64,000 bases of DNA from Chromobacterium sinusclupearum (GTDB lineage Bacteria; Pseudomonadota; Gammaproteobacteria; Burkholderiales; Chromobacteriaceae): positions 115,808-179,807 of the forward strand of contig NZ_PPTF01000073.1 of NCBI RefSeq assembly GCF_002902845.1, read 5' to 3'. Shown here piece by piece: positions 1-9,158 of the stretch; positions within the stretch are counted from its first letter, which is position 1; each line of letters begins with the position of its first letter. Position numbers and translations under genes: made by a program. The notes beneath the pieces were generated by a model that worked only from the letters and a program-made list of their open reading frames with translations, did no database searches and had not been told where the DNA came from.

Positions 1-714
1 GACGATGCGGTTGATCCAGCGCGCTGGGGCGAACCACATGGGGCGTTCGATATCGCAGAACAGGATGATGCGGTTCTGGTCCGTGGTGTTTTCGGCGTAG
101 TGCAGATAGGTTTCGTCGAAGATCACCGCCTCGCCGTCGCGCCAGCTGTATTTCTGCCCGTCCACGTCGATGTAGCAGCCGTCGTCATTGGGCGTGATCA
201 GGCCCAGGTGATAGCGCACGGAGCCGGCAAACGGGTCGCGGTGGCGCACCAGGCGGCTGCCGGGCGGCAAGGCGGTGAACATGGCGGCCTTGATATTGGG
301 AAACTGCTTCAGCAGCTGGGTGGTGTATGGGCACAGCGCTTGGGCCGAGGCGTGATCCTGGCCATACCACTTGAGGTAAAAGCGTTTCCAGCCGGTTTTG
401 AAGAAGGAGTTGAAGCCCAGGTCGTCGTATTTGTCCGAGGCCTTGATGTTGCCCCGGTCGTACAGCGCGGCCGCTTCCTCGCGGATTTTTTCCCAGTTGG
501 CCGTCAGCGCCTGCAGTTCCGGGAAGCGCTCCACCGGCAGGTAGGGCTTGGGCGGCACTTTGGAGAACAGGTACATGAAGCAGTTGATCGGCGCCATGAT
601 GGTGGAGTGGTCGCTCAACTGGCGCCAGAAGCCCAGCCGCACGCGGCCGCGCAGGTGCACGTAGGCAGTGGACAGAATGAAAATGGCGACAATGGTCAAC
701 TTGAAATAAGGCAT
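1..714 (-). CDS. lpxO: LpxO-like aspartyl/asparaginyl beta-hydroxylase, 3' end beyond the left edge
   Basis: Fe(II)/2-oxoglutarate dioxygenase of the aspartyl/asparaginyl beta-hydroxylase family. LpxO members hydroxylate the secondary acyl chain of lipid A at the cytoplasmic face of the inner membrane. 238 residues are visible with no stop, so the C-terminus lies outside the window. Residues 4-20 form a hydrophobic N-terminal anchor. The metal/cosubstrate residues are recognisable: H158 and D160 in HRDPFAGSVRYHLGL, H205 in FDETYLHYAEN, and R215. The ATG at 714 is preceded by a good Shine-Dalgarno (AAGGAGAG), which fixes the start. LpxO rather than another family member is inferred from the N-terminal anchor and overall sequence; the substrate is not proven. 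Confidence 0.85.
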   Translation of the reverse strand, partial: MPYFKLTIVAIFILSTAYVHLRGRVRLGFWRQLSDHSTIMAPINCFMYLFSKVPPKPYLPVERFPELQALTANWEKIREEAAALYDRGNIKASDKYDDLGFNSFFKTGWKRFYLKWYGQDHASAQALCPYTTQLLKQFPNIKAAMFTALPPGSRLVRHRDPFAGSVRYHLGLITPNDDGCYIDVDGQKYSWRDGEAVIFDETYLHYAENTTDQNRIILFCDIERPMWFAPARWINRIV

Positions 715-737
715 CCGCTCTCCTTGAACTTGCATCA

Positions 738-765
738 AGGCGATGCCGTCGCGGCGGCATCGCCT
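738..765 (-). terminator. Hairpin between cpdA and lpxO
   Basis: Perfect 11-bp inverted repeat (AGGCGATGCCG / CGGCATCGCCT) with a 6-nt loop, downstream of cpdA and upstream of lpxO on the minus strand. There is no clear U-tract, so it may be an inefficient terminator or an RNA-processing or stability element. Confidence 0.4.
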
Positions 766-818
766 CAGGATGCCAGACTATAAACCCTGACCCCGCTTGC
801 GGCCAAGCCTGCGGCTGA

Positions 819-1550
819 TCACAAGAACAGGGTTTTCGCCTCGTAATGATCCCGCAGGAAACGGAACAGGCGGTAGCCCTGGCGGTTTTCGATAGCCGCC
901 TCGCGCGTGCCCTTGATCCACTGGAAGCAGGTGGCCGGGCACACTTCCAGCACGCGGCCATCGCGCACGATGCGATGATCGCCGTGAACATGGCCGCAGA
1001 TCGCCAATCTGGCGCGCTCGGCTTGCGCCAGCATGGCCCACAGCCGCCCGCCGTCCATCAGCATGCAGTCGTCCAGCAGCGGCGTGCCCACCGCCAGCGG
1101 ATGGTGGTGCAGCACCACGGCCGCCGGGCCATCGTCCACTCGCGCCAGCCTGCTCCGCAACGCGGCCAGGCTGGCGTCGTCGATGCGGCCTTCGTCATGC
1201 CCCGCCACGCAGCAATCGACGCCGAGAAAAGTCCAGCCGCCCAGCCTGAGCGTATCCAGCGGATGCATGAAGTCGTACTCGGCGAACACGCGGGCGGCCG
1301 TAGCCGGCTTATCGTGATTGCCGGCGATCCAGTGCACCGGCAGCCCCAAGCCGGCCAGCGCCTCGGCGCACAGCCGGTACGACGCCTCGGACTCGTCCTG
1401 CGAGATGTCGCCGGTCAGGAACACCGCATCGGCATGCTGCTCCCGCACCGACGCCAGCACCTTGCGCAGCGCCGCGTAGGTATCCACGCCCATCAACCTG
1501 CCCTGCGGGCTGGCAAACAGGTGGATATCGGTCAGTTGCGCGATTTTCAT
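819..1550 (-). CDS. cpdA: CpdA-like 3',5'-cyclic nucleotide phosphodiesterase (metallophosphoesterase)
   Basis: Class III cyclic nucleotide phosphodiesterase (Icc/CpdA family) that hydrolyses cAMP using a dinuclear metal centre. The 243-residue protein carries the calcineurin-like motif set in order: D8 and H10 in TDIHLF, GDIS, GNHD, the HHHP segment and C-terminal CGHVHGD. Upstream in-frame codons exist, but the ATG at 1550 begins MKIAQLTDIH as in the family and follows a strong AAGGAGG, so it was chosen. The gene stands alone between mrcA and lpxO on the same strand. cAMP as the natural substrate is inferred from family similarity; other phosphoesters are possible. Confidence 0.83.
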   Translation of the reverse strand: MKIAQLTDIHLFASPQGRLMGVDTYAALRKVLASVREQHADAVFLTGDISQDESEASYRLCAEALAGLGLPVHWIAGNHDKPATAARVFAEYDFMHPLDTLRLGGWTFLGVDCCVAGHDEGRIDDASLAALRSRLARVDDGPAAVVLHHHPLAVGTPLLDDCMLMDGGRLWAMLAQAERARLAICGHVHGDHRIVRDGRVLEVCPATCFQWIKGTREAAIENRQGYRLFRFLRDHYEAKTLFL

Positions 1551-1607
1551 GGCGGCCTCCTTGCCATGCCAAATGCTTCGATTATGCCCATCTTGGCCGG
1601 CACGCAC

Positions 1608-1640
1608 AAAAAAGCCCCGGCGGCGGGTGCCGTCGGGGCT
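1608..1640 (-). terminator. Rho-independent terminator of mrcA
   Basis: 12-bp stem with one G-T wobble (AGCCCCGGCGGC / GCCGTCGGGGCT, 1613-1640) and GGGT loop. On the minus strand it is followed by six U residues (A-run at 1608-1613). It lies 22 bp past the mrcA stop codon. Confidence 0.8.
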
Positions 1641-1661
1641 GGCGCATGGACCGGAAACCGA

Positions 1662-4019
1662 TCAGAACAGCTGGTCTTTGACGTTCTCCACCGCGTCCTG
1701 CGCGGCCGGCTTGCTGCCGTCGTCCACCGGCGCGCTGGCGTCGACGTCGCCGCCCGGCACGGAGCCGCTATTGTCGATGCGCAGTTCCGGATTGGTCTTC
1801 TGGAATTCTTCGTAGTAATACTCGTCGCCGCCGCGCTGGCCGGCGCCCGGTTTCACCACGATGCCCTGCGGCACCGGTAGCTCCACTTCCGGCTGGCCCT
1901 TCAAGGCATTGCCCATGTAGTTGATCCAGATGGGCAGCGCGGCGGTGCCGCCGTAGCCGTAGCGGCCCAGCGAGCGCGGCTGGTCGAAGCCCACCCAGGT
2001 GGCGGCCACCAGATTGGGATTGAAGCCGACGAACCAGGCGTCCTTCCAATCCGAGGTGGTGCCAGTCTTGCCGCCCAGATCGCTGCGGCCCAGGCTCATC
2101 GCGCGGAAGCCGGTGCCGTAGCGCACCACGTCGCCCATCATCGAGCGCATGATGAAGGCGTTGCGCGGATCGATCGCCTGCTGCGCGTTCTGGCCGGCCA
2201 CGGTGGGCACGGTCTTGGCCAGCACGCGGCCGGACTGGTCTTCGATGCGGTCGATGAAGTAGGCCTTGGTGCGGTAGCCGCCGTTGGCGAACACGGAATA
2301 CCCCTCCGCCATCTGCAGCGGCGTCACCGAGCCGGCGCCCAGCGCCATCGGCAGATAAGCCGGATGCTGCTTGGGCGAGAAGCCGAAGCGCTGGATGTAC
2401 TGCTGGGCGTAATCCGTGCCGATGGCCATCAACACGCGCACCGACACCAGGTTCTTGGAGCGAGTCAGACCTTGGCGAAGTGTGATCAAGCCGGAGAATT
2501 TGCCATCATCGTTCTTCGGCTCCCACATCTGGCCGTTGACGCCGGGCACCGACAGCGGGGCGTCGTTGATCATGGTGGACGGCGTGATGCCGCGTTCGAT
2601 GCCGGCCGAGTAGATGAACGGCTTGAACGAGGAGCCGGGCTGACGCCAGGCCTGGGTCACGTGATTGAAGCTGCGGCGGTTGAAATCGAAGCCGCCCACC
2701 AGCGACTTGATGGCGCCGGTGCGGGTATCCAGCGACACGAAGGCGCCTTCCACTTCCGGCATCTGCACGATTTCCCAGTAACCCTTGGGATTGGCCTGGA
2801 CGCGGATCACCGCGCCGCGGCGGATCTGCTGCTGCGCGGAAGCCTTGGCGCTCAGGCCGCGACGGGCGAAATCCAGCCCCGCGCCCTTGATCACCGCGGT
2901 CTTGCCGCCGCGCATATAGGCCTGCACCTCGCTCGGGCTGGCCGACAGCACGATGGCCGGCAGCATGTCGCCGCTGTCGCGCAGATCGCCCATCGCCTCG
3001 TCCAGCGCTTCGGTCAGATCTTCGCCGCTACCGGAGGGCAGGTCCAGATAGCTTTCCGGGCCGCGGTAGCCGGTCTTGCGGTCGTAATCGGTCAGGCCGG
3101 CGCGCAGCGCGTCATACGCCCACTGCTGGTGGCGGCTGTCGATGGTGGTGTACACCTTGAAGCCTTCGGTGTACGCGGCTTCCTTGTACCGCTCGTACAT
3201 GGCCTGGCGTACCATTTCCGCAACATACTGGCCGGGCTGGCTGGTATCGGCTGCCTGGCTGGCCAGCTTCAGCGGCTCGTTCAGCGCCTGCTGGTACTGG
3301 TCTTCGGTGATGAAGTTGAGCTCGCGCATGCGGCGCAGCACGTATTGCTGGCGCAGCTTGGCGCGGTCGGGGTTGACCACCGGGTTGTAGGCTGACGGCG
3401 CCTTGGGCAGGCCGGCCAGCATCGCCATCTGGGCGATGCTGAGCTCATTCAGCGACTTGCCGTAATAAGCCTGAGCGGCCGCGCCGAAACCATAGGCGCG
3501 CTGGCCCAGATAGATCTGGTTGAAATACAGCTCCAGAATCTGGTCCTTGCTCAGCGTGTGCTCGATCTTGAACGCCAGCAGCGCTTCGTTGAACTTGCGG
3601 GTGAAGGTCTTCTCGCTGGACAGGAAGAAATTGCGCGCCACCTGCATGGTGATGGTGCTGGCGCCGGATCGCGTATGGCCGGACACGATATTGCCGACCG
3701 CCGCGCGCAGGATGCCTAGGTAATCGATGCCGCTGTGCTGGTAGAATCGTTCATCTTCCGCAGCCAGCACGGCCTGCTTCATCAGCTGCGGAACTTCGTG
3801 GATGCGGGAAAACGACCGCCGCTCCTCGCCGAACTCGCCCAGCAGCTGGCTGTCGGCGGAATACACGCGTAGCGGGATTTTCGGACGGTAATCCGTGATT
3901 ACATCAAGGCTTTGCAAGCGGGGGTAGGTTATGATGACGGCAATTGCTGCGGCGCCCGCCAGCAATACCACACCGCCTAGAAAAACACCCGCCATGATTG
4001 CAAGAAATCGTCTGAGCAT
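1662..4019 (-). CDS. mrcA: Penicillin-binding protein 1A (bifunctional transglycosylase/transpeptidase)
   Basis: Class A PBP (PonA/MrcA) that polymerises lipid II and cross-links peptidoglycan in the periplasm. 785 residues, usual length. An N-terminal membrane anchor (about 7-29) precedes the GT51 domain, with EDERFYQHSGID, GASTITMQ and the RKFNEALLAFKIE segment. The transpeptidase domain has the active-site SSFK box (S463, K466), SKN, and KTGT (in GGKTGTTSDWKDAWF). The insert between the domains is typical of proteobacterial PBP1A. It is divergent from pilM, an arrangement seen in several beta- and gammaproteobacteria. Its own terminator follows. Confidence 0.95.
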   Translation of the reverse strand: MLRRFLAIMAGVFLGGVVLLAGAAAIAVIITYPRLQSLDVITDYRPKIPLRVYSADSQLLGEFGEERRSFSRIHEVPQLMKQAVLAAEDERFYQHSGIDYLGILRAAVGNIVSGHTRSGASTITMQVARNFFLSSEKTFTRKFNEALLAFKIEHTLSKDQILELYFNQIYLGQRAYGFGAAAQAYYGKSLNELSIAQMAMLAGLPKAPSAYNPVVNPDRAKLRQQYVLRRMRELNFITEDQYQQALNEPLKLASQAADTSQPGQYVAEMVRQAMYERYKEAAYTEGFKVYTTIDSRHQQWAYDALRAGLTDYDRKTGYRGPESYLDLPSGSGEDLTEALDEAMGDLRDSGDMLPAIVLSASPSEVQAYMRGGKTAVIKGAGLDFARRGLSAKASAQQQIRRGAVIRVQANPKGYWEIVQMPEVEGAFVSLDTRTGAIKSLVGGFDFNRRSFNHVTQAWRQPGSSFKPFIYSAGIERGITPSTMINDAPLSVPGVNGQMWEPKNDDGKFSGLITLRQGLTRSKNLVSVRVLMAIGTDYAQQYIQRFGFSPKQHPAYLPMALGAGSVTPLQMAEGYSVFANGGYRTKAYFIDRIEDQSGRVLAKTVPTVAGQNAQQAIDPRNAFIMRSMMGDVVRYGTGFRAMSLGRSDLGGKTGTTSDWKDAWFVGFNPNLVAATWVGFDQPRSLGRYGYGGTAALPIWINYMGNALKGQPEVELPVPQGIVVKPGAGQRGGDEYYYEEFQKTNPELRIDNSGSVPGGDVDASAPVDDGSKPAAQDAVENVKDQLF

Positions 4020-4134
4020 ATATACGATGGGCTTTCATTGGAAAGCGGATTATAACGTCTTGTGAATGCCAACAAGACAAACAATGGCGGCAACAGTTCG
4101 AAATTCTGTTGCAGAGAAGCGGATTGAGGCGAAG
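4020..4134. promoter_or_regulatory. mrcA / pilM divergent intergenic region
   Basis: The 115-bp region between the start codons must carry promoters for both directions. A perfect TATAAT occurs on the minus strand at 4054-4049, 30 bp before the mrcA start, but its -35 partner is weak. The same AT-rich spot gives TATAAC on the plus strand (4051-4056). No clear -24/-12 (RpoN) element was seen. Confidence 0.4.
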
Positions 4135-5247
4135 ATGTTATTCGAAAAACTGAAGCTCGAGCTGCCCTGGCTCGAACAGCTGGGACTGGGAAAAGCCCAC
4201 AATTCGCCGCGGCTGGGGCTGGACATCAGCAACACGGCCATCAAGCTGGTGGAGCTGTCGCGCAACGGCAGAAACTGCCAGGTGGAGCGGTACGTGATCG
4301 AACCGCTGCCCAAGGAAGCCGTCAACGACGGCAATCTGGTGGAAATCGAAGGCATCGCCGAAACCATACGCCGCGCCTGGAAACGGCTGGACAGCCCGGT
4401 CCGCAATGTGGCCATCGCCATCCCTACGCCGATGGCCATCTACAAAAAGATCCTAGTGCCGGTGAGCCAGATCGATGACATGGACGAGATCATCGAGAAC
4501 GAGGCCCACCAGATCATTCCTTTCCCGCTGGAGGAAGTGAATCTGGACCACCAGGTGCTGGGGCCATCGCCATCCAGCATCGACGACATGGAAGTCCTGC
4601 TGTGCGCGGCGCGCAAGGAGAAGGTGGAAGAGCGCGTCGCGGTGGTGGAAATGGCGGGCCTGCGGCCGCAGGTGGTGGATGTGGAGTCGTTTGCGATGAT
4701 GACCGCGTTCGAGCAGATCCAGCAGCAGTTGCCGGACCACGGCATGAACCAGACCTTCGCCCTGTTCGATATCGGCGCCACGCGCATCCACTGCAACATC
4801 ATCCGCAACGGGCAGCAAATCTATTATCGCGAGCAGATGTTCGGCGGCCATCAACTGACGCGCGACATCCAGCGCCGCTACAACATCAGCTTCGAGGAGG
4901 CCGAGGCCAGCAAGCGCAGCATGGCGCTGCCGGACGGCTATGAATCGGAGCTGATGCATCCCTTCATCGACTCGCTGGCGCAGGAAATCCAGCGCGCGCT
5001 GCAGTTCTTCTACACCACGGTCAGCGTGTCGCAATATCTGCGCGTGGACTACATTCTGCTGGCCGGCGGCTGCAGCATGCTGCCCGGCCTGGACGACGCC
5101 GTGGCCGGCCGCACCCAGATCAGCACCATGATCGCCAACCCTTTCACCACCATGGTACAGTCCGGCTCCATCCGACTGAAGGAATTGCTGATGGACGCAC
5201 CGTCGCTGCTGATCGCCAGCGGCCTGGCGCTCAGGAGGTTCGACTGA
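4135..5247 (+). CDS. pilM: Type IV pilus assembly protein PilM
   Basis: Actin-like cytoplasmic ATPase that binds the N-terminus of PilN and links the inner-membrane alignment complex to the pilus motor. 370 residues from the ATG at 4135, which is preceded by a GAGGCG Shine-Dalgarno; earlier in-frame ATGs would add a non-homologous leader. It contains the ASKHA-fold phosphate motifs LGLDISNTAIKLVEL (N-terminal), LFDIGATRIHCNII (middle) and the adenosine motif LLAGGCSMLPGLDDAV (C-terminal). First gene of pilMNOPQ; pilN starts on the next base after its stop. Confidence 0.95.
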   Translation: MLFEKLKLELPWLEQLGLGKAHNSPRLGLDISNTAIKLVELSRNGRNCQVERYVIEPLPKEAVNDGNLVEIEGIAETIRRAWKRLDSPVRNVAIAIPTPMAIYKKILVPVSQIDDMDEIIENEAHQIIPFPLEEVNLDHQVLGPSPSSIDDMEVLLCAARKEKVEERVAVVEMAGLRPQVVDVESFAMMTAFEQIQQQLPDHGMNQTFALFDIGATRIHCNIIRNGQQIYYREQMFGGHQLTRDIQRRYNISFEEAEASKRSMALPDGYESELMHPFIDSLAQEIQRALQFFYTTVSVSQYLRVDYILLAGGCSMLPGLDDAVAGRTQISTMIANPFTTMVQSGSIRLKELLMDAPSLLIASGLALRRFD

Positions 5248-5838
5248 ATGATACGGATCAACCTCCTCCCTCACCGCGAACAGAAAAAAGCGGCGCATCG
5301 CCTGCGTTTCCAGTTGCTGACCGGCGCGACCATCGCCGCCGCGGTCTTGCTGCTGGGCGTGGCCTATCTGGTGCTGGAGCATATTCAGGCGGACCAGCAG
5401 CGGCGCAACCAGTTTCTGCAAGCCGAAATCGGCAAGCTGGACCGGCAGATCAAGGACATCGGCAAGCTGAAGAAGCAGCGCGACGACCTGCTGGCGCGCA
5501 AGCAGCTGGTGGAACGGCTACAGGAAGGCCGCAACGGCGCGGTGCACCTGTTCGACCAACTGGTGCGGCAAACGCCGGACGGCATCTATCTGCGCTCCTT
5601 CAAGCAAACCGGCAACCAAGTGACGCTGACCGGACTCGCCCAGTCCGGCGCGCGGGTGTCCAACTTCATGCGCCAGCTGGGCCAGTCGGAAACCTTCGAA
5701 TCGCCAGTGCTGGTTGAGGTCACCGCCACCATCGCCAACAACCAGCGGGCCAACGCCTTCACCCTGAACGCCACGCTGCGCCAAGCGCCGCCGGATACGC
5801 AGTTGAAAAATACCAATCCATCCGGAGCCAAGCCATGA
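5248..5838 (+). CDS. pilN: Type IV pilus assembly protein PilN
   Basis: Bitopic inner-membrane protein of the alignment subcomplex. It begins MIRINLLPHRE, the conserved cytoplasmic motif that docks into PilM. A single transmembrane helix follows at about residues 22-44, then a periplasmic coiled coil (about 45-95, rich in Q/K/R/D/L) and a ferredoxin-like fold that pairs with PilO. 196 residues, normal size. It overlaps pilO by four bases (ATGA), indicating translational coupling. Confidence 0.95.
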   Translation: MIRINLLPHREQKKAAHRLRFQLLTGATIAAAVLLLGVAYLVLEHIQADQQRRNQFLQAEIGKLDRQIKDIGKLKKQRDDLLARKQLVERLQEGRNGAVHLFDQLVRQTPDGIYLRSFKQTGNQVTLTGLAQSGARVSNFMRQLGQSETFESPVLVEVTATIANNQRANAFTLNATLRQAPPDTQLKNTNPSGAKP

Positions 5839-6449
5839 CGCTGGACGAACTACGCGCCCTCGACCCCAAGGACATGCCCAACTGGCCGCTGCAGGCGCAA
5901 GGCTTGGCGCTGGCCGTGATGCTGCTGATGCTGCTGGGCCTGGGCTACTTCTTCGTGCTGGGCGAGCAGTTGGATCAATTGCAACAGGCCAAGCAACAGG
6001 AAGAACAACTGAAGCAGACCTTCATCGACAAAAAACGGCAGGCGGTCAACCTGGACGCGCTGGAACAGCAGCTGAAGGAAATCGACGCCTCCTTCGGCGC
6101 GCTGCTGAAGCAATTGCCCACCAAGTCGGACATGGACACGCTGCTGACGGAAATCAACCAGGCCGGCATCGGCCGCGGGCTGCAGTTCGATCTGTTCAAA
6201 CCCGGCACCGAAATCCGCTCCACGGAAATGGCCGAAGTGCCCATCACCATCCGTTTGACCGGCACTTACAACGATCTGGCCGCCTTCGTCAACGACGTGG
6301 CGCAGCTGTCGCGCATCGTCACCATCAGCGACATCAACCTCACCCCCGGCAACGGCAACCGGCTGACGATGGACGCCACGGCGCGCACCTATCGCGCGCT
6401 GGAGCCAGGCGAGCGCATGGGCGTGCCGGCAGCCCAGGCCGCTAAGTAA
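5835..6449 (+). CDS. pilO: Type IV pilus assembly protein PilO
   Basis: Inner-membrane partner of PilN; the PilN-PilO heterodimer binds PilP and bridges to the secretin. 204 residues: short cytoplasmic segment, transmembrane helix about 23-44 (LALAVMLLMLLGLGYFFVLG), Gln/Leu-rich coiled coil about 45-95, then the periplasmic ferredoxin-like domain ending in the conserved LTMDATARTYR strand. Start overlaps the pilN stop; pilP begins 12 bp downstream. Confidence 0.95.
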   Translation: MTLDELRALDPKDMPNWPLQAQGLALAVMLLMLLGLGYFFVLGEQLDQLQQAKQQEEQLKQTFIDKKRQAVNLDALEQQLKEIDASFGALLKQLPTKSDMDTLLTEINQAGIGRGLQFDLFKPGTEIRSTEMAEVPITIRLTGTYNDLAAFVNDVAQLSRIVTISDINLTPGNGNRLTMDATARTYRALEPGERMGVPAAQAAK

Positions 6450-6461
6450 AGGGCCGCCGCG

Positions 6462-6983
6462 ATGAAGAACCGATTCACCCTCCTCCTGCCCGCTCTGCTA
6501 CTGTGCGGCTGCGGCAACGCCGGCAATGACGACCTTCAGGCCTGGATCGTCTCCAGCAGCCAGGGCCTGCGCGGCCAGATCGAGCCGCTGCCGCAGGTAC
6601 AGGCCTACAAACCGTTCAGTTACCAGGCTTTTGATCTGCTGGACCCGTTCAATCCGCAGAAACTGCAGGCCGGCAAGAGCCAGAATTCCGCCAATGCGCC
6701 GGACATGAAGCGACCACGCGAGGCGCTGGAAAACTATGACATGGACAAGCTGGCGATGGTGGGGACCATACGCCAAGGCAGCAAAATCTATGCATTGATC
6801 CGCACGCCGGAAGGCACGGTCTACCGCATCCAACCTGGCAATTATGTCGGCACCAATTACGGCAAAGTCACCGCCATCGACGATGCCGGCGTCAAGCTGG
6901 CCGAGACCGTTGAAGACCTAAATGGAGAATGGGTACAGCGCGAAAGCAACCTGTACCTGGAAGAACAAGGGCAGAATAAATGA
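6462..6983 (+). CDS. pilP: Type IV pilus lipoprotein PilP
   Basis: Inner-membrane lipoprotein linking PilNO to the secretin PilQ. The signal peptide ends in a lipobox with candidate acylated cysteines C15 or C17 (LLLCGCG). A proline/asparagine-rich linker leads to the C-terminal beta-sandwich domain (about 85-165) with the family-typical MVGTIRQGSKIYALI and VYRIQPGNYVG segments. 173 residues, normal length. The last four bases overlap pilQ. Confidence 0.94.
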   Translation: MKNRFTLLLPALLLCGCGNAGNDDLQAWIVSSSQGLRGQIEPLPQVQAYKPFSYQAFDLLDPFNPQKLQAGKSQNSANAPDMKRPREALENYDMDKLAMVGTIRQGSKIYALIRTPEGTVYRIQPGNYVGTNYGKVTAIDDAGVKLAETVEDLNGEWVQRESNLYLEEQGQNK

Positions 6984-9094
6984 ATAAGCTATCCATCGCA
7001 CTGCTGGGGGGACTGGCGATGAGTCTGGCGGCCGTGCACGCACTGGCCGGGCCGGCCATCACCGCGATAGACACGGGAAAAATAGACGGCAATCTGCAAA
7101 CGGTGCAGATCACCTTTGATGGTCCGGCGGTAAAGCCAAACAGCTTCTCCATGTCCAATCCGCCGCGCATCGCGCTGGACTTCGCCGATACCGCCGTCAA
7201 GCTGGCCAGCCCGGCCATCAATGTGGACGGCCCCTTGCTGAAATCCGCCGTCGCGGTGGAGGCCACCGGCCGTTCCCGCTTGATCCTGAATCTGGGCCGG
7301 CTCGCCGCCTACCGCAGCCAAATCCAGGGCAACAAGCTGCTGCTCACGCTGGATGGCTCGATGTCGCCGAACCAGGGCGCCACGCCAACCGAACAAACCT
7401 CGCCGCTCAATGCCGCGCAACAGGCCACCGAACAGCTGGCCGCCGCCGGCAAACCTGCGGCCCTGGACTTCCGCCGCGGCAAAAACGGCGAGGGCCGGGT
7501 CGAGCTGACCCTGCCCAACGCCAATACGCCGGTGGACATCCGCCGCGACGGCAAGAACCTGGCGGTGGACATCATCGGCGCGACGCTGCCGCGCCAGCAG
7601 GTCCGCCGGCTGGACGTCACCGACTTCGGCACCCCGGTGGCCAAAGTGGACGCCAGCAACCTCGGCAACAACACCCGCATCCTGATCCAGCCGCAGGGCG
7701 ACTGGGACTACTCGTCATACCAGACCGACGGCAAGCTGGTGGTGGAGGTGCGTCGTCCGACTGCGGATCAAGTGGTCGCCGACGGCGGCAAGCAACTGTA
7801 CAAGGGCGACAAGCTGTCGCTGAACTTCCAGAACATCGAAGTGCGCACCGTGCTGCAAGTGATCGCCGAATTCACCGGCCTCAACATCGTCACCAGCGAC
7901 TCGGTGACCGGCAACATCACGCTGCGCCTGAAAGATGTGCCGTGGGATCAAGCGCTGGACCTGATCCTGCAGACCAAGGGCCTGGACCAGCGCCGCAATG
8001 GCAACATCATCCAGATCGCCCCGCGCGACGAGCTGCTGGCCCGCGACAAACAATTGCAGGAAGCGCGCCAGCAGCTGGCCACGCTGGAACCGCTGCGCTC
8101 CGAAACCTTCGTGCTGCGCTACCGCTCGGCCGACGACTTCAAGAAAGTGCTGGATGGAGACAATACCTCCGGCAAGAAGCAAAGCCTGCTGTCCGAGCGC
8201 GGCAGCGTACTGATCGACTCAAAAACCAATACGCTGATCGTCAACGATATCGGCTCGGTCATCGACAAGATCCGCGACATCATCGGCAAGACCGACATCC
8301 CGGTAAAACAGGTGCTGATCGAAGCGCGCATCGTCGAGGCCACCGACAACTGGGAACGCGACCTGGGCGTGCGGCTGGCCTATGAACGCATAGGCAGCGA
8401 CGGCCTGATCAGCGGCAGCGGCCTGGATAATGCCATCACCAACGCCAACGGCCGCATCCCGCCGGTGCAGGGCGCCACCCAGACGCCTTACGCAGTGAAG
8501 CCCGGCGTCAACCTGCCAATCAGCGCCAACCCCGCCAGTTCCCTAACCGCGCTGTATAGCGTCGGCAAGTCCGGCATCATCGGCCTGGAGCTGCAGGCAC
8601 TGCAGGCCGAGGACAAGGGCCGAGTGATCTCCAGCCCGCGCGTGATGACGGCGGACCGGCAAGAAGCCACCGTCGAGCAGGGCACGGAAATTCCTTACCA
8701 GGAAGCCAGCTCCAGCGGCGCCACTTCAGTGTCGTTCAAAAAGGCCGTGCTCAGTCTGAAAGTCATGCCCCAGATCACGCCGGACAACCGCGTATTGATG
8801 GAAATCACCGTCAACAAGGACTCCGCCAACTTCCAGCAAACGGTCAACGGCACGCCATCGCTGAATACCGAAAAAATCGTCACCCAGGTGCTGGTCGACA
8901 ACGGCGGCACCGTGGTGATCGGCGGCATCTACCAGCAGCAGCTGAATGACGTGGTCAACAAGGTGCCGCTGCTTGGCGACATCCCCTTGCTGGGCGCCTT
9001 GTTCCGCAGCACGCAGAAGATAGACAAGCGCAGCGAGCTGCTGATCTTCATCACGCCCAAGGTGGTCAACGACTTGATCACCGCCAACAACTGA
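6980..9094 (+). CDS. pilQ: Type IV pilus secretin PilQ
   Basis: Outer-membrane secretin through which the pilus fibre passes. 704 residues with Sec signal peptide (about 1-23, ending VHALA). It has N-terminal AMIN domains that bind peptidoglycan (about 30-120 and 160-250), an STN/secretin N0 segment (about 280-345, LSLNFQNIEVRTVLQVIAEF), an N1 domain (about 375-440) and the C-terminal secretin gate. The gate carries VEQGTEIPYQ and the VPLLGDIPLLGALFR signature. Translationally coupled to pilP. A hairpin separates it from aroK. Confidence 0.96.
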   Translation: MNKLSIALLGGLAMSLAAVHALAGPAITAIDTGKIDGNLQTVQITFDGPAVKPNSFSMSNPPRIALDFADTAVKLASPAINVDGPLLKSAVAVEATGRSRLILNLGRLAAYRSQIQGNKLLLTLDGSMSPNQGATPTEQTSPLNAAQQATEQLAAAGKPAALDFRRGKNGEGRVELTLPNANTPVDIRRDGKNLAVDIIGATLPRQQVRRLDVTDFGTPVAKVDASNLGNNTRILIQPQGDWDYSSYQTDGKLVVEVRRPTADQVVADGGKQLYKGDKLSLNFQNIEVRTVLQVIAEFTGLNIVTSDSVTGNITLRLKDVPWDQALDLILQTKGLDQRRNGNIIQIAPRDELLARDKQLQEARQQLATLEPLRSETFVLRYRSADDFKKVLDGDNTSGKKQSLLSERGSVLIDSKTNTLIVNDIGSVIDKIRDIIGKTDIPVKQVLIEARIVEATDNWERDLGVRLAYERIGSDGLISGSGLDNAITNANGRIPPVQGATQTPYAVKPGVNLPISANPASSLTALYSVGKSGIIGLELQALQAEDKGRVISSPRVMTADRQEATVEQGTEIPYQEASSSGATSVSFKKAVLSLKVMPQITPDNRVLMEITVNKDSANFQQTVNGTPSLNTEKIVTQVLVDNGGTVVIGGIYQQQLNDVVNKVPLLGDIPLLGALFRSTQKIDKRSELLIFITPKVVNDLITANN

Positions 9095-9110
9095 GACCGA
9101 CCAAACCGCC

Positions 9111-9137
9111 CCGCCGGCTACGAGACAGAGCCGGCGG
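9111..9137 (+). terminator. Hairpin between pilQ and aroK
   Basis: 9-bp perfect stem (CCGCCGGCT / AGCCGGCGG) with a 9-nt loop, 17 bp after the pilQ stop. There is no U-tract; it could attenuate rather than end pil operon transcription ahead of aroKB. Confidence 0.4.
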
Positions 9138-9158
9138 CTATCGGCTACAATGCCTGCC